From positions 372,001-436,000 of the forward strand of contig NZ_VTTO01000001.1 of NCBI RefSeq assembly GCF_008364825.1: a stretch of DNA of 64,000 nt, written 5' to 3'. The position numbers were made by a program, and so were the translations under genes. The DNA comes from Azospirillum sp. B21. GTDB lineage: Bacteria; Pseudomonadota; Alphaproteobacteria; Azospirillales; Azospirillaceae. The notes beneath the pieces were generated by a model. The model did no database searches, was not told the origin of the DNA, and saw nothing but the letters and a program-made list of their open reading frames with translations. Positions 36,276-45,110 of this stretch are shown here, piece after piece. How positions within the stretch are numbered: position 1 is the stretch's first letter; each line of letters begins with the position of its first letter.

Positions 36276-36374
36276 CTAATATATCACCGATATCGGCGGT
36301 TCCGTCCTGCGCAACACGGGGTCCTGAGACCCGATGCCGCACGGGGCAGAAGACCGGCGCGATGCCCGGTCATG

Positions 36375-36803
36375 TTACTCGGCGGTCTCGCCTTCGGCCT
36401 CGGCGACGTCCTGCGTCGGGCCGGAGTTCTGGCCCTTGGCGGAGACATCGCGGTCGACCAGCTCGAACACGGCCATGTCGGCGGCATCGCCATAGCGGAA
36501 GCCGGCCTTCAGGACGCGGCTGTAGCCACCCTGACGGTCCTTGTAGCGGTCCGCCAGAACGGTGAACAGCTTGGTGACCGTCTCGTTGTCGCGCAGCTGG
36601 GCGAAAGCCAGACGACGGTTGGCCAGGCCACCCTTCTTGCCGAGCGTGATCAGCTTGTCGACGATCGGACGCAGGTCCTTCGCCTTCGGCAGGGTGGTGG
36701 AGATCTGCTCGTGCTTGATCACCGCGTTCGCCATGTTCGAGAACATGGCCTTGCGGTGGCTGCTGGTCTTGCTGAACTTACGTCCCGAAACGCCGTGACG
36801 CAT
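36375..36803 (-). CDS. rplQ: 50S ribosomal protein L17
   Basis: 142-residue large-subunit protein starting [20 protein letters not shown], the universal L17 N-terminus, with [19 protein letters not shown] and [20 protein letters not shown] following. The C-terminal acidic tail ([12 protein letters not shown]) is an alphaproteobacterial-type extension. It is the last gene of the alpha operon, 160 bases after rpoA and upstream of a strong terminator. Confidence 0.98.
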   Translation of the reverse strand: MRHGVSGRKFSKTSSHRKAMFSNMANAVIKHEQISTTLPKAKDLRPIVDKLITLGKKGGLANRRLAFAQLRDNETVTKLFTVLADRYKDRQGGYSRVLKAGFRYGDAADMAVFELVDRDVSAKGQNSGPTQDVAEAEGETAE

Positions 36804-36914
36804 GGCGGTCCTCCTTCATGGCTTGGCCCCCCTCGGGGAGCCGATCGTGAACCCCGCCGCCCAGTCGAAACGCTGGTACGGCTTGCGGGTCGGGCCGTGG
36901 CGGCCCTGGGAAAC

Positions 36915-36946
36915 GCGCCCTTCCCGTTCGGAGACCGAAAGGGCGC
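36915..36946 (-). other. Intercistronic hairpin between rpoA and rplQ
   Basis: 8-bp perfect inverted repeat GCGCCCTT / AAGGGCGC around a 16-base loop. It lies 18 bases after the rpoA stop, in the 160-base gap before rplQ. No T tract follows, so it is more likely an RNA-processing, stability or partial-attenuation element than a full terminator. Confidence 0.5.
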
Positions 36947-36963
36947 GGCAACAGCCGAGATGC

Positions 36964-37980
36964 TTAGTACGGCTCTTCCAGACGCTTGGCCAGCTCTTCG
37001 ATGTTCTCCGGCGGCCAGTTCGGGATTTCCATACCGAGGTGCAGGCCCATCTGGGACAGCACTTCCTTGATCTCGTTCAGCGACTTGCGGCCGAAATTCG
37101 GGGTGCGGAGCATTTCCGCCTCCGTCTTCTGCACCAGATCGCCGATGTAGACGATGTTGTCGTTCTTGAGGCAGTTGGCCGAACGGACCGACAGCTCCAA
37201 CTCGTCCACCTTGCGGAGCAGGTTCTTGTTGAACGGAACCTCCTCGTGCTTCTCCTCGGAGACGGCGTGCGTCGGCTCCTCGAAGTTGATGAACAGCTGC
37301 AGCTGGTCCTGCAGGATGCGGGCGGCCAGAGCCACCGCGTCGTCCGGCTTGACCGAACCGTTGGTCTCCACCGTCATCGACAGGCGGTCATAGTCGGTGA
37401 CCTGCCCGACGCGGGCATTGTCGACCTTGTAGGACACCTTGCGGACCGGGGAGAACAGGGCGTCGATCGGAATCAGGCCGATGGGCGCGTCTTCCGGACG
37501 GTTCTGGCTGGCCGGGACGTAGCCCTTGCCGGTCTCGACCGTCAGTTCCATGTTCAGCCGCGCGCCGTTGTCCAGCGTGCAGATGACCAGTTCCGGATCC
37601 ATGACCTGAATGTCGGGACCGGTCTCGATCATGCCGGCCTTGACCTCGCCCGGGCCTTCGGCGCGCAGGCGCATGCGCTTCGGGCCGTCGCCGCCCATGC
37701 GCAGACCCATCGTCTTGATGTTCAGGACGATGTCGGTCACGTCCTCGCGGACGCCGGGGATGGACGAGAACTCGTGCAGCACGCCGTCGATGTGGATCGA
37801 CGTGACGGCGGCACCCTGCAGAGAGGAGAGCAGGATGCGGCGCAGCGCGTTGCCGAGGGTCAGACCGAAGCCGCGTTCCAGCGGCTCGGCGACCACGGTC
37901 GCGAAGCGGTCGGCGTCGTCACCGGGCTGGATGTCCAGCTTGCTCGGCTTAATCAGTTCCTGCCAGTTCTTCTGAAGCAC
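36964..37980 (-). CDS. rpoA: DNA-directed RNA polymerase subunit alpha
   Basis: 338-residue scaffold of RNA polymerase. The N-terminal dimerisation domain begins [15 protein letters not shown] and contains [20 protein letters not shown]. The C-terminal domain shows [20 protein letters not shown] and [14 protein letters not shown], the part that contacts UP elements and activators. The start is a GTG at 37980 with GAGG seven bases upstream. It lies between rpsK and rplQ in the standard alpha operon order. Confidence 0.98.
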   Translation of the reverse strand: MLQKNWQELIKPSKLDIQPGDDADRFATVVAEPLERGFGLTLGNALRRILLSSLQGAAVTSIHIDGVLHEFSSIPGVREDVTDIVLNIKTMGLRMGGDGPKRMRLRAEGPGEVKAGMIETGPDIQVMDPELVICTLDNGARLNMELTVETGKGYVPASQNRPEDAPIGLIPIDALFSPVRKVSYKVDNARVGQVTDYDRLSMTVETNGSVKPDDAVALAARILQDQLQLFINFEEPTHAVSEEKHEEVPFNKNLLRKVDELELSVRSANCLKNDNIVYIGDLVQKTEAEMLRTPNFGRKSLNEIKEVLSQMGLHLGMEIPNWPPENIEELAKRLEEPY

Positions 37981-38116
37981 GGATCGACCTCAAGATGCCA
38001 TCGGGTGAACACGAACCCGCGGGGCCCGAACCATTCCCATGCTGAGGGGACCGCGATGGCTGCGGCCCCCTGTCCCGGAACGGTTGGTCCCCGCGGGTGC
38101 GGAAACGGTACTGAAC

Positions 38117-38515
38117 TTAGACGCGACGCTTCTTCGGCGGGCGAACGCCGTTGTGCGGGATCGGCGTGACGTCGCGGATCGACGTGATCTGGAAGCCGAT
38201 CGACTGCAGGGCGCGCAGGGCGGACTCACGCCCCGAACCCGGGCCCTTCACTTCGACTTCCAGGGTCTTCATGCCGTGTTCCTGGGCCTTGCGGCCGGCG
38301 TCCTCGGCAGCGACCTGGGCGGCGTAGGGAGTCGACTTGCGCGAACCCTTGAAGCCCATGGTGCCCGAGGACGACCAGGCAATGGTGTTGCCCTGCGCGT
38401 CGGTGATGGTGATCATCGTGTTGTTGAACGAGGCGTTCACGTGAGCGACGCCGGCGGTGATGTTCTTGCGCTCGCGACGACGCAGGCGCTGAGAAGCGGC
38501 AGAGGGCTTGGCCAT
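38117..38515 (-). CDS. rpsK: 30S ribosomal protein S11
   Basis: 132-residue small-subunit platform protein. The diagnostic segments are [19 protein letters not shown], the [14 protein letters not shown] block, and the C-terminal [18 protein letters not shown] that contacts 16S rRNA. The ATG at 38515 lies 15 bases after the rpsM stop. It is the second gene of the operon. Confidence 0.98.
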   Translation of the reverse strand: MAKPSAASQRLRRRERKNITAGVAHVNASFNNTMITITDAQGNTIAWSSSGTMGFKGSRKSTPYAAQVAAEDAGRKAQEHGMKTLEVEVKGPGSGRESALRALQSIGFQITSIRDVTPIPHNGVRPPKKRRV

Positions 38516-38530
38516 TTTGCGTTTGTCCTC

Positions 38531-38899
38531 TTACTTCTTCTTGCCGGCGATCGGCTTGGCCGGACCCTTGCGGGTGCGGGCGTTCGTGTGGGTGCGCTGG
38601 CCGCGGACCGGCAGGCCCTTGCGGTGACGCAGGCCACGGTAGCAGCCCAGGTCCATCAGACGCTTGATGTTCATCGCGACTTCACGACGAAGATCGCCCT
38701 CGACGCGGTAGTCGGCGTCGATGGTTTCGCGGATCTTCAGGACTTCGTCGTCCGTCAGCTCGTTCACGCGACGCTCGGCCGGAATGGCCAGCTTCGCGCA
38801 GATTTCCTTGGCCTTGAAGGGGCCGATGCCATGGATGTAGGTCAACCCGATCTCCACGCGCTTCTGCGCGGGGATGTTGACGCCAGCGATACGCGCCAC
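38531..38899 (-). CDS. rpsM: 30S ribosomal protein S13
   Basis: 122-residue small-subunit head protein. It begins [20 protein letters not shown] and shows [26 protein letters not shown] and a basic C-terminal tail ([15 protein letters not shown]) that contacts P-site tRNA. The start codon is GTG. It is the first gene of this operon, with a leader of roughly 130 bases behind the promoter at 39037-39064. secY and adk, the usual upstream neighbours, are absent here. Confidence 0.98.
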   Translation of the reverse strand: MARIAGVNIPAQKRVEIGLTYIHGIGPFKAKEICAKLAIPAERRVNELTDDEVLKIRETIDADYRVEGDLRREVAMNIKRLMDLGCYRGLRHRKGLPVRGQRTHTNARTRKGPAKPIAGKKK

Positions 38900-39036
38900 G
38901 CTGCTCTCCTCGATCTCGATATCTCAACGGCAGCCCGTCGGGCCGCCTACACACCGAGCAAATCCCGCCCGGCACAAGACCGGTCCTGGGAACGCACAAT
39001 GTTACCCGCCACCCGGTGGGGCGGCGAGAGGGTGGG

Positions 39037-39064
39037 ACTATAGAAAAACCCCGGAACTTGTCAA
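39037..39064 (-). promoter_or_regulatory. Near-consensus sigma-70-type promoter of the alpha operon
   Basis: On the minus strand, TTGACA (39059-39064) and TATAGT (39037-39042) are separated by 16 bases. This is the best housekeeping promoter match I found in the window. It starts 7 bases past the stop of the upstream membrane-protein gene and faces rpsM, leaving a leader of about 130 bases. Confidence 0.85.
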
Positions 39065-39070
39065 GGCCGA

Positions 39071-40462
39071 TTACTCGGCCGGAACCGCCGTCCGCACGAG
39101 CTCCGGCACGGTATCGGGCGGTTCCCGGTCAGCGTCGGTGTCGTTGACCGCCATATCCCTGCCCGGAATCGGGCTCCGCGGCAGCCGCCCGGCACTCAGA
39201 AGCGCGCGGTCGCGGTTCACCTGCGGCAGGTCGAGGCAGAGCTTCAGCTCGATGTTGCGCCAGATCTGGCGCAGGCGCTGGACATGCAGATCCTCCCCAA
39301 TGGCCTGCACAACCGATTCCAGGTTCTCCAACGTGATGCCGCGGTCGGCCAGCAGCACCGTGCCCTTGCCGTCCGTCTTTGGGCAGTTCAGCGCCTGGAC
39401 CAGCCGGGGCCGCGACTCCGGCCGCGCCATGAAGCGCTCGATGTCGAAGATCGTCCGGACATTGACGACGCGCAGCGCCTCGATCTGGTCGAGGTCGAGC
39501 GCCAGGATCAGTTGGGCCTGCGCCACCCAGTCCACCGTCTCGTAAATGCCGTACGGTGTCTCCACGAAGAGCAGGATCGGATTCGCGGTGGCGAGGTTCT
39601 GCACATCCTCGATCTCGAATTCGGCCAGCCGGAATTTGATGGACGAGTCGATGCCCAGGATCATGTCGATCGGATATTCGCGGATGAAAGCCTGCGCCCG
39701 CGGGTCGATCCGCCGTACCTGCAACTGCGGCACCCGGCTGAGCAGCGTCTGCAGGCCGAGCTTGGGGAAGAATCCGACCAGGAAAGCCACGATCAGTTCC
39801 GGCACCCGATCGCCGACCGCCCCTTCCGGCACCATCTGCGCCAGATCCATATAGCCGTGGTGCAGGGTGACAGAGGTAACGCAGGCCAGGATGATGTGGC
39901 CGGTCACGCGCAGGAAGGAGATCGGTGACAGGTCATAGTTGGAAATTCGGCGAATCAGGTAATTGATCGACCAGACATAGGCGCCGAAGAAGGTGAAGGA
40001 CAGCACCGCCACCGTCTGAAGCTGGTAATGCACCAGATCGACCGGCGTAACGCCGTCGACCCCGTACAGCGTCATCCCGCTGAACAGCGGCTGGAAATGG
40101 TCCAGGCGATCCTTGCCCAGCAGCATGCCGCTGGAGGTCAGGAAGCCGCTGAACGACACCATGATGAAGACCAGGACGGGAAAGAAGTAAGCCCGCCATT
40201 CCGATGGCTGCGTGTTCTCGGGCCCCTGCGGCAGGGCACGGTATTTGTAGGCGGCGAACTCGAAGGACGGGATCAGCTGGTCATGCTCGCACCCCTCGAT
40301 GCGGAAGACCGACTCCAGGTCGGCGATGATCTTCTGCCTGACATTCTTGATGTTGCTGCGGCCGATGAAGATCGTCAGCGGCAGGATGAAGGACAGGCCG
40401 AGCAGGCCCAGTGCGCTAAGCACCCGCAATTCGCCGATGAAATGGATAGCTTGGTCGAACAT
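39071..40462 (-). CDS. Unrecognised polytopic membrane protein with C-terminal cytosolic domain
   Basis: 463-residue protein. An N-terminal helix (VLSALGLLGLSFILPLTIFIG) is followed by a charged loop and about four further helices (AYFFPVLVFIMVSFSGFL, TVAVLSFTFFGAYVW, ITGHIILACV-type segments). The C-terminal 200 residues are soluble and contain repeated helical blocks such as EIEDVQNLATANPILLFVET and DLDQIEALRVVNVRTIFDIE, which look like tandem helix-hairpin-helix-type repeats. I do not recognise the family. It precedes the alpha operon but is separated from it by that operon's promoter. The ATG at 40462 follows a GGGGGTAC sequence. Confidence 0.75.
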   Translation of the reverse strand: MFDQAIHFIGELRVLSALGLLGLSFILPLTIFIGRSNIKNVRQKIIADLESVFRIEGCEHDQLIPSFEFAAYKYRALPQGPENTQPSEWRAYFFPVLVFIMVSFSGFLTSSGMLLGKDRLDHFQPLFSGMTLYGVDGVTPVDLVHYQLQTVAVLSFTFFGAYVWSINYLIRRISNYDLSPISFLRVTGHIILACVTSVTLHHGYMDLAQMVPEGAVGDRVPELIVAFLVGFFPKLGLQTLLSRVPQLQVRRIDPRAQAFIREYPIDMILGIDSSIKFRLAEFEIEDVQNLATANPILLFVETPYGIYETVDWVAQAQLILALDLDQIEALRVVNVRTIFDIERFMARPESRPRLVQALNCPKTDGKGTVLLADRGITLENLESVVQAIGEDLHVQRLRQIWRNIELKLCLDLPQVNRDRALLSAGRLPRSPIPGRDMAVNDTDADREPPDTVPELVRTAVPAE

Positions 40463-40622
40463 CGTACCCCCGGCATCCGGCCCAACCGCACCGATTGCGG
40501 ACGCGCAGGATTGAGACGGCGACCGCCCCCTGGTCGCATCACCGAAGGTTATACCTCTATCGCGCGTCTTTTAGGAGGGTATTGCTCGTGACAATCGGTA
40601 GCAGCCGATCCTGCCGGCCTGC

Positions 40623-41180
40623 CTAGAGGTCAGTACTGGCGGCGCGGTGCCGGAGGGCATCGGCCTGCGCCCGCACCCGGCCGAGATGCGGATTGATCTT
40701 CAGCGCCGCATCGAAGGCTCGCAGCGCCGGCTTCTCGTCACCCAGCGCCAGATAGACCAACCCCAATTCCACCAGCGCCCCGAAATGGCGCGGCTCCAGC
40801 GACAAGGCATGGCGCAGGTCCAGCATGGCCGACCGATAGTCGCCCAGCATGTAGTGAGTCGCAGCGCGCTTGTTCCAGCCTTCCGCATAGGAGGGATCGC
40901 GGGCAACCACCGCGTCGAAGTTCCGCAGTGCCGACGCGTAATCGTCGCTGTTCAGGCTGAGCACACCGGCGCGCATGTCGCGGACCATCGCCGGGTCGGG
41001 ATGGTCGAGCCAGAAGTCCCAGATATGCTCCTCCACCGATTCGGCATAAGCGGCGTCGGTGGTGCTGTGCAGGGCTTGGAAAAGGCCGTCCAGACGCAGG
41101 TTTCCCTGCCCAGCCCCGGCCGGCACCCCGAGGGTCAGCAGCAAAAGCACAGTCAAGGAAAAGAAGCGCCGAATCATCAT
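40623..41180 (-). CDS. Exported TPR protein
   Basis: 185-residue protein with a signal peptide (MMIRRFFSLTVLLLLTLG, then VPAGAG) followed by two or three tetratricopeptide repeats (DYASALRNFDAVVARDPSYA, GWNKRAATHYMLGDYRSAML, FGALVELGLVYLALGDEKPA). It should be a periplasmic protein-interaction adaptor. Two adjacent ATG codons (41180 and 41177) compete as start, and GGAGC just upstream suits the second. It lies 160 bases upstream of the membrane-protein gene on the same strand. A partner is not evident. Confidence 0.82.
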   Translation of the reverse strand: MMIRRFFSLTVLLLLTLGVPAGAGQGNLRLDGLFQALHSTTDAAYAESVEEHIWDFWLDHPDPAMVRDMRAGVLSLNSDDYASALRNFDAVVARDPSYAEGWNKRAATHYMLGDYRSAMLDLRHALSLEPRHFGALVELGLVYLALGDEKPALRAFDAALKINPHLGRVRAQADALRHRAASTDL

Positions 41181-41380
41181 GCTCCAAATTTGGGCACGGA
41201 TTCGACGCTCTGCCAACTATTTTTTGGTTGCAAAACGCTAAAGAATTGGTCAGAGGCGCTGACTCGGCGCCCCGCCCCGCTGACCTATGACCCTTATACC
41301 ATCGGTGCAATCTCAGCCGGTTGGCGGAACGGACTTGAGCCGAAAGTTGAAGATTCGCCCATAACCTCTTGAAACGGCGA

Positions 41381-41408
41381 ACGGCCGGCGGATTGCTCCG
41401 CCGGCCGT
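41381..41408 (-). terminator. 12-bp hairpin downstream of the EF-G gene
   Basis: Perfect stem ACGGCCGGCGGA / TCCGCCGGCCGT with a 4-base loop, 51 bases after the fusA stop. The T tract on the minus strand is poor (CGTTTC), but the stem is very stable and is positioned for 3'-end formation. Confidence 0.7.
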
Positions 41409-41459
41409 CTGCTTTACCGGGTGTGCCCCGATTGCCAGCCTGCGATTCAGGTCGGGCGA

Positions 41460-43601
41460 TCAGGCGGCCTTGTTGCGGCCGGCCACGATTTCGTCGGTGA
41501 CGTTGCGCGGCACCGGCTCGTAGTGGCTGAACTCCATCGTGTAGGACGCACGGCCCGAGGTCATGCCGCGCAGCTGGCCGATGTAGCCGAACATTTCGTT
41601 CAGCGGGACATTGGCCTCGACGGCGATGTTCGAACCACGCTCCAGCTGGCCCAGGACGGTGCCGCGACGACGGTTCACGTCGCCGATGACGTCGCCCAGA
41701 TAATCCTCCGGCGTGACGATCTCGACCTTCATCACCGGCTCGAGCAGGATCGGGCCGGCCTTCGGCAGAGCCTCACGGAAGCAGGCCTTGGCGGCGATTT
41801 CGAACGTCAGGGCGTTCGAGTCGACGTCGTGGTACTTGCCGTCCACCAGGCGGGCGCTGAAATCGACAGTCGGGTAGCCGGCGAGGACGCCGTCTTCCTT
41901 CTGCATTTCCAGACCCTTGCCGACCGACGGGACATACTCGCGCGGAACCGAACCGCCGACCGTCTCGTCCTTGAAGCTGAAGCCGGCGCCACGCTCCTGC
42001 GGCTCGAAGATGATCTTCACTTCGGCGAACTGGCCCGAACCACCGGTCTGCTTCTTGTGGGTGTAGGTGTACTCGACCGGCTTGGTGATCGTCTCGCGGT
42101 AGGCGACCTGGGGCTTGCCCATGTTGCCTTCCACGCCGAACTCCGTGCGCATACGGTCCAGCGTCACTTCCAGGTGCAACTCGCCCATGCCGCGCAGGAT
42201 GGTCTGGCCGGTCTCACGGTCGGTCTCCAGGCGGAGCGACGGATCGGCGCGGACCATCTTGCCGAGCGCGATCGAGAACTTCTCCTGCTCGCCCTTGGTC
42301 TTCGGCTCGACCGAGACGCTGATGACGGGGTCGGGGAAGCGCATGCGCTCCAGGATGACCGGGTGGGCGGCGTCGCACAGCGTGTCACCGGTCTCGGTCT
42401 CCTGCAGGGAGACGAGCGCGATGATGTCGCCGGCGCGGGCTTCCTCGATCGGGTTGGCTTCCTTCGCGAACATCTCGACCATACGGCCGATCTTTTCGCG
42501 CTTGCCGCGGGTCGAGTTCAGGATCGACATGCCCTTCGTCAGCACGCCCGAATAGACGCGGATGAAGGTCATCGAGCCGTAGGTGTCGTTCAGCACCTTG
42601 AAGGCGAGCGCCGAGAAGGGCGCGTCGTCGGAGCTGAGACGCTCGCCGTTCGCGTTGCCGTCCTCGTCCACCGTCTTGATCGCCTCGACGTCGGTCGGGG
42701 CCGGCAGCAGATCGACGACCGCATCCAGAACCTGGCAGACGCCCTTGTTCTTGTAGGACGAGCCGCACAGGACCGGGGTGAAGGCGCCGGTGATGGTGCC
42801 CTTGCGCAGGCAGGCGCGCAGCACGTCGGCCGACGGCTCCTCACCGGAGTCCAGGTAGGCTTCCATCGCCGCGTCGTCCTGCTCGAGAGCGGTGTCGACG
42901 AGTTCGGCGCGCAGGGCCGGAATGCTGGCGACGTTGTCCAGGTCTTCCTTGACGGTCAGGTTGAGCTTCTGGGCGAGATCGTCGGTGATCTCCCAGGTCT
43001 CCCACTTGGCGTCCTTGTCGTCGGAGAACCAGACATAGGCCTTCATCTCGACCAGGTCGACCATGCCGCGGAAGTTGTCTTCCGAGCCGAGCGGAACCTG
43101 GATGCAGACCGGGCGCGCGTTCAGGCGCTGACGGATCATGCTGACGCAGCGCTGGAAGTTGGCGCCCGAGCGGTCCATCTTGTTGACGTAGCAGATGCGC
43201 GGGACGTTGTAGTTGTCCGCCAGACGCCAGTTGGTCTCCGACTGCGGCTCCACGCCGGCGACGCCGTCGAACACCACGACCGCACCGTCGAGCACGCGCA
43301 AGCTGCGGTTCACCTCGATGGTGAAGTCGACGTGGCCCGGGGTGTCGATGACGTTGATCTTCTTGTCGCGCCAGAAAGCCGAAACCGCGGCGGACTGAAT
43401 GGTGATGCCGCGCTTCTGCTCCTGCTCCATGTAGTCGGTCGTGGTCGACGTCTTCAGATCCTTCGTCTCGTGGACGTCGATGATCGTGTGCTTGCGACCG
43501 GTGTAGTACAGAATACGCTCGGTGGTCGTCGTCTTGCCCGCGTCGACGTGGGCGATGATGCCGATGTTCCGAATGTCAGACAGTGGCGTTTGGCGCGGCA
43601 T
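41460..43601 (-). CDS. fusA: Translation elongation factor G, divergent stand-alone paralogue
   Basis: 713-residue translational GTPase. G1 [16 protein letters not shown]2 RGITI, G3 DTPGHVDF and G4 NKMDRSGAN are all intact, and domains II-V follow ([51 protein letters not shown]). The switch I region is unusual: [20 protein letters not shown] replaces the short DGAATMDWMEQEQE form of typical str-operon EF-G. The gene also stands alone, without rpsL, rpsG or tuf. It may be a second EF-G, specialised for translocation or for recycling, so the symbol is provisional. The ATG at 43601 starts [14 protein letters not shown]. Confidence 0.88.
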   Translation of the reverse strand: MPRQTPLSDIRNIGIIAHVDAGKTTTTERILYYTGRKHTIIDVHETKDLKTSTTTDYMEQEQKRGITIQSAAVSAFWRDKKINVIDTPGHVDFTIEVNRSLRVLDGAVVVFDGVAGVEPQSETNWRLADNYNVPRICYVNKMDRSGANFQRCVSMIRQRLNARPVCIQVPLGSEDNFRGMVDLVEMKAYVWFSDDKDAKWETWEITDDLAQKLNLTVKEDLDNVASIPALRAELVDTALEQDDAAMEAYLDSGEEPSADVLRACLRKGTITGAFTPVLCGSSYKNKGVCQVLDAVVDLLPAPTDVEAIKTVDEDGNANGERLSSDDAPFSALAFKVLNDTYGSMTFIRVYSGVLTKGMSILNSTRGKREKIGRMVEMFAKEANPIEEARAGDIIALVSLQETETGDTLCDAAHPVILERMRFPDPVISVSVEPKTKGEQEKFSIALGKMVRADPSLRLETDRETGQTILRGMGELHLEVTLDRMRTEFGVEGNMGKPQVAYRETITKPVEYTYTHKKQTGGSGQFAEVKIIFEPQERGAGFSFKDETVGGSVPREYVPSVGKGLEMQKEDGVLAGYPTVDFSARLVDGKYHDVDSNALTFEIAAKACFREALPKAGPILLEPVMKVEIVTPEDYLGDVIGDVNRRRGTVLGQLERGSNIAVEANVPLNEMFGYIGQLRGMTSGRASYTMEFSHYEPVPRNVTDEIVAGRNKAA

Positions 43602-43724
43602 GTTGCGGTTCCATTGCAGTAACGCGACAACCGAAGCGCGACCGTCAGGGTCGTCCGCTTCGGCGGCAGAGGTTGGTCGGGGTTTTACGGGCGATCTGTT
43701 AAGGCGTCATTAACATTCCGTAAA

Positions 43725-43743
43725 CCGACAAGCAATTTGTCGG
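43725..43743. promoter_or_regulatory. Inverted repeat upstream of the EF-G gene
   Basis: Perfect 7-bp inverted repeat CCGACAA / TTGTCGG with a 5-base spacer, 124 bases before the EF-G start in an AT-rich pocket (43690-43755). It could be a repressor site or a leader hairpin of the EF-G transcript. Confidence 0.4.
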
Positions 43744-43829
43744 AATATTGAAGCGCGCGGCCCTCACAGCGTTCGGGCCACGCCGGCACACCCCAACCGA
43801 GGCTGCCGGGTCGCCCCGTTTCCGCCGCC

Positions 43830-44177
43830 TTATTTAGCAGCGGTGACCTGAATTTCAACGAGATACTCCGGGGCCGCCAGCTTGGCTTCCACCGTGGCAC
43901 GGGCCGGCGGATTGGCCGGATCGACCCAGGCCTCCCACGCCTTGTTCATCGCGCCGAAGCTGGCGATGTCCACCAGATAGATCGTGGCAGACAACAGCTT
44001 GCTCTTGTCGCTGCCCGCTTCCGCCAGCAGGGCGTCGATCTGGGCCAGGATTTGGGCGGTCTGACGCTCGACGTCGGGCGTCGGCTCGTCGGCGACCTGA
44101 CCGGCGAGATAGACCGTGTCCTTATGGACGACCATCTGGCTCATGCGCGGTCCGGTGTGGAAGCGCTGGATCGACAT
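43830..44177 (-). CDS. RidA family (YjgF/YER057c) protein
   Basis: 115-residue trimeric-type enamine/imine deaminase family protein. The substrate-carboxylate Arg (Arg93 in PPARATVEAKLA) and the following Glu108 in YLVEIQVTA are present, as in active RidA. The start MSIQRFHTGPRMSQMVVH and the moderately diverged interior suggest a RidA subfamily rather than RidA itself. It protects PLP enzymes from reactive enamines. It is followed by fusA 228 bases downstream on the same strand, with an AT-rich gap between. Confidence 0.88.
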   Translation of the reverse strand: MSIQRFHTGPRMSQMVVHKDTVYLAGQVADEPTPDVERQTAQILAQIDALLAEAGSDKSKLLSATIYLVDIASFGAMNKAWEAWVDPANPPARATVEAKLAAPEYLVEIQVTAAK

Positions 44178-44273
44178 GACGAAAAGACTCCGGGTTCCGG
44201 GGGCTCGAAAAAGACGCGCGTACGTCTATGCCATTCAGAGCCGCGCGCGAAGTAAAAAATGCGCCGCCCCCGC

Positions 44274-45092
44274 TCAGGGCTGCTCCGCGGCGGTATCCTT
44301 CGCCAAAAGTGCGGCGAACCGGGAGGCGGCGACCGCGAAATTGCGCACGGCCGGGGCATTTCCGGCGGCGACGCCGACTCCGGCGACGGCCCATCCGCCA
44401 CCGCTTGCCCCTTGCCGGTCCGCTGACCGCACCAGCAGCGGCCCGCCGCTGGTCCCGCGCGTGGCGTCGCAATCATGGACCAGCAGCCCGGCGCTCTCCC
44501 CCAGCATCCGGCAATCGCGGTCGGCCATCAGGATCTGCGCCCGGTCCTGGCTGTAACCGCCGAGCATCAGCGGCGTCCCGGCCGGCAGGGGCGCGGCGCT
44601 GACGGGCAGCGGCGGCACCGACTCCGGCGCCGCCTCGGCCAGCGTCAGCACCGCCCAGTCGGCCGAAACCATGGGGCTGGCCGCGGCGGGATCATAGGCC
44701 GGATCGGTCGCGACGCGGGCCACCGTGACATGCCGGGTGAACTCCCCCCGGTCATAGCCGAACAGGACATGCAGCGAAGATGCCTGCAGAAAGCGCCGCG
44801 TGCGCGGGTTGAACAGGCAATGGGCGGCGGTCAGCACCGTGCGCGGCCCGACCAAAGCCCCGGTGCAGCGGCCGGCAAGGTTGGTCTGCACCCGGACGAC
44901 GCTGCGCCATGGAGCCGCCGACGCATCCACCGGCACCCGCCGGTCCCCCGGCCCGACGCCGGGCAGCAGCGGCCGTTCCGCATACGCTCCGGGCGCACCA
45001 GCCAGAATGACGAGCGCAAGCGCGGCTGCGACTATACGGCCGAGGCCAAGGTGGTGCCGACCACGCGCATGTTCTTGCTCCGTTTCCCTCAA
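44274..45092 (-). CDS. Secreted trypsin-like serine protease
   Basis: 272-residue protein with an N-terminal signal peptide (about 18-39, IVAAALALVILAGAPGAYA) and a chymotrypsin-fold domain. The catalytic triad is clear: His91 in LTAAHC, Asp145 in SADWAVL and Ser215 in GTSGGP. Cys92 and Cys194/Cys208 offer disulfide partners. There is no PDZ domain, so it is not DegP-like; secretion to the periplasm or outside is expected. The start is probably the TTG at 45092, with GGGAGA nine bases upstream; no in-frame ATG fits. The start lies 19 bases from the ATG of the divergent topoisomerase gene. Confidence 0.85.
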   Translation of the reverse strand: MRETEQEHARGRHHLGLGRIVAAALALVILAGAPGAYAERPLLPGVGPGDRRVPVDASAAPWRSVVRVQTNLAGRCTGALVGPRTVLTAAHCLFNPRTRRFLQASSLHVLFGYDRGEFTRHVTVARVATDPAYDPAAASPMVSADWAVLTLAEAAPESVPPLPVSAAPLPAGTPLMLGGYSQDRAQILMADRDCRMLGESAGLLVHDCDATRGTSGGPLLVRSADRQGASGGGWAVAGVGVAAGNAPAVRNFAVAASRFAALLAKDTAAEQP

Positions 45093-45110
45093 TCCCGTAT
45101 TCTCCCGCGC

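Noticed and set aside
35641..36342. Longer N-terminus for the YqaA/DedA-type protein starting at 36342
   Set aside because: The extension would translate through the rplQ terminator hairpin and gives no membrane-protein-like sequence; the ATG at 36219 fits the family.
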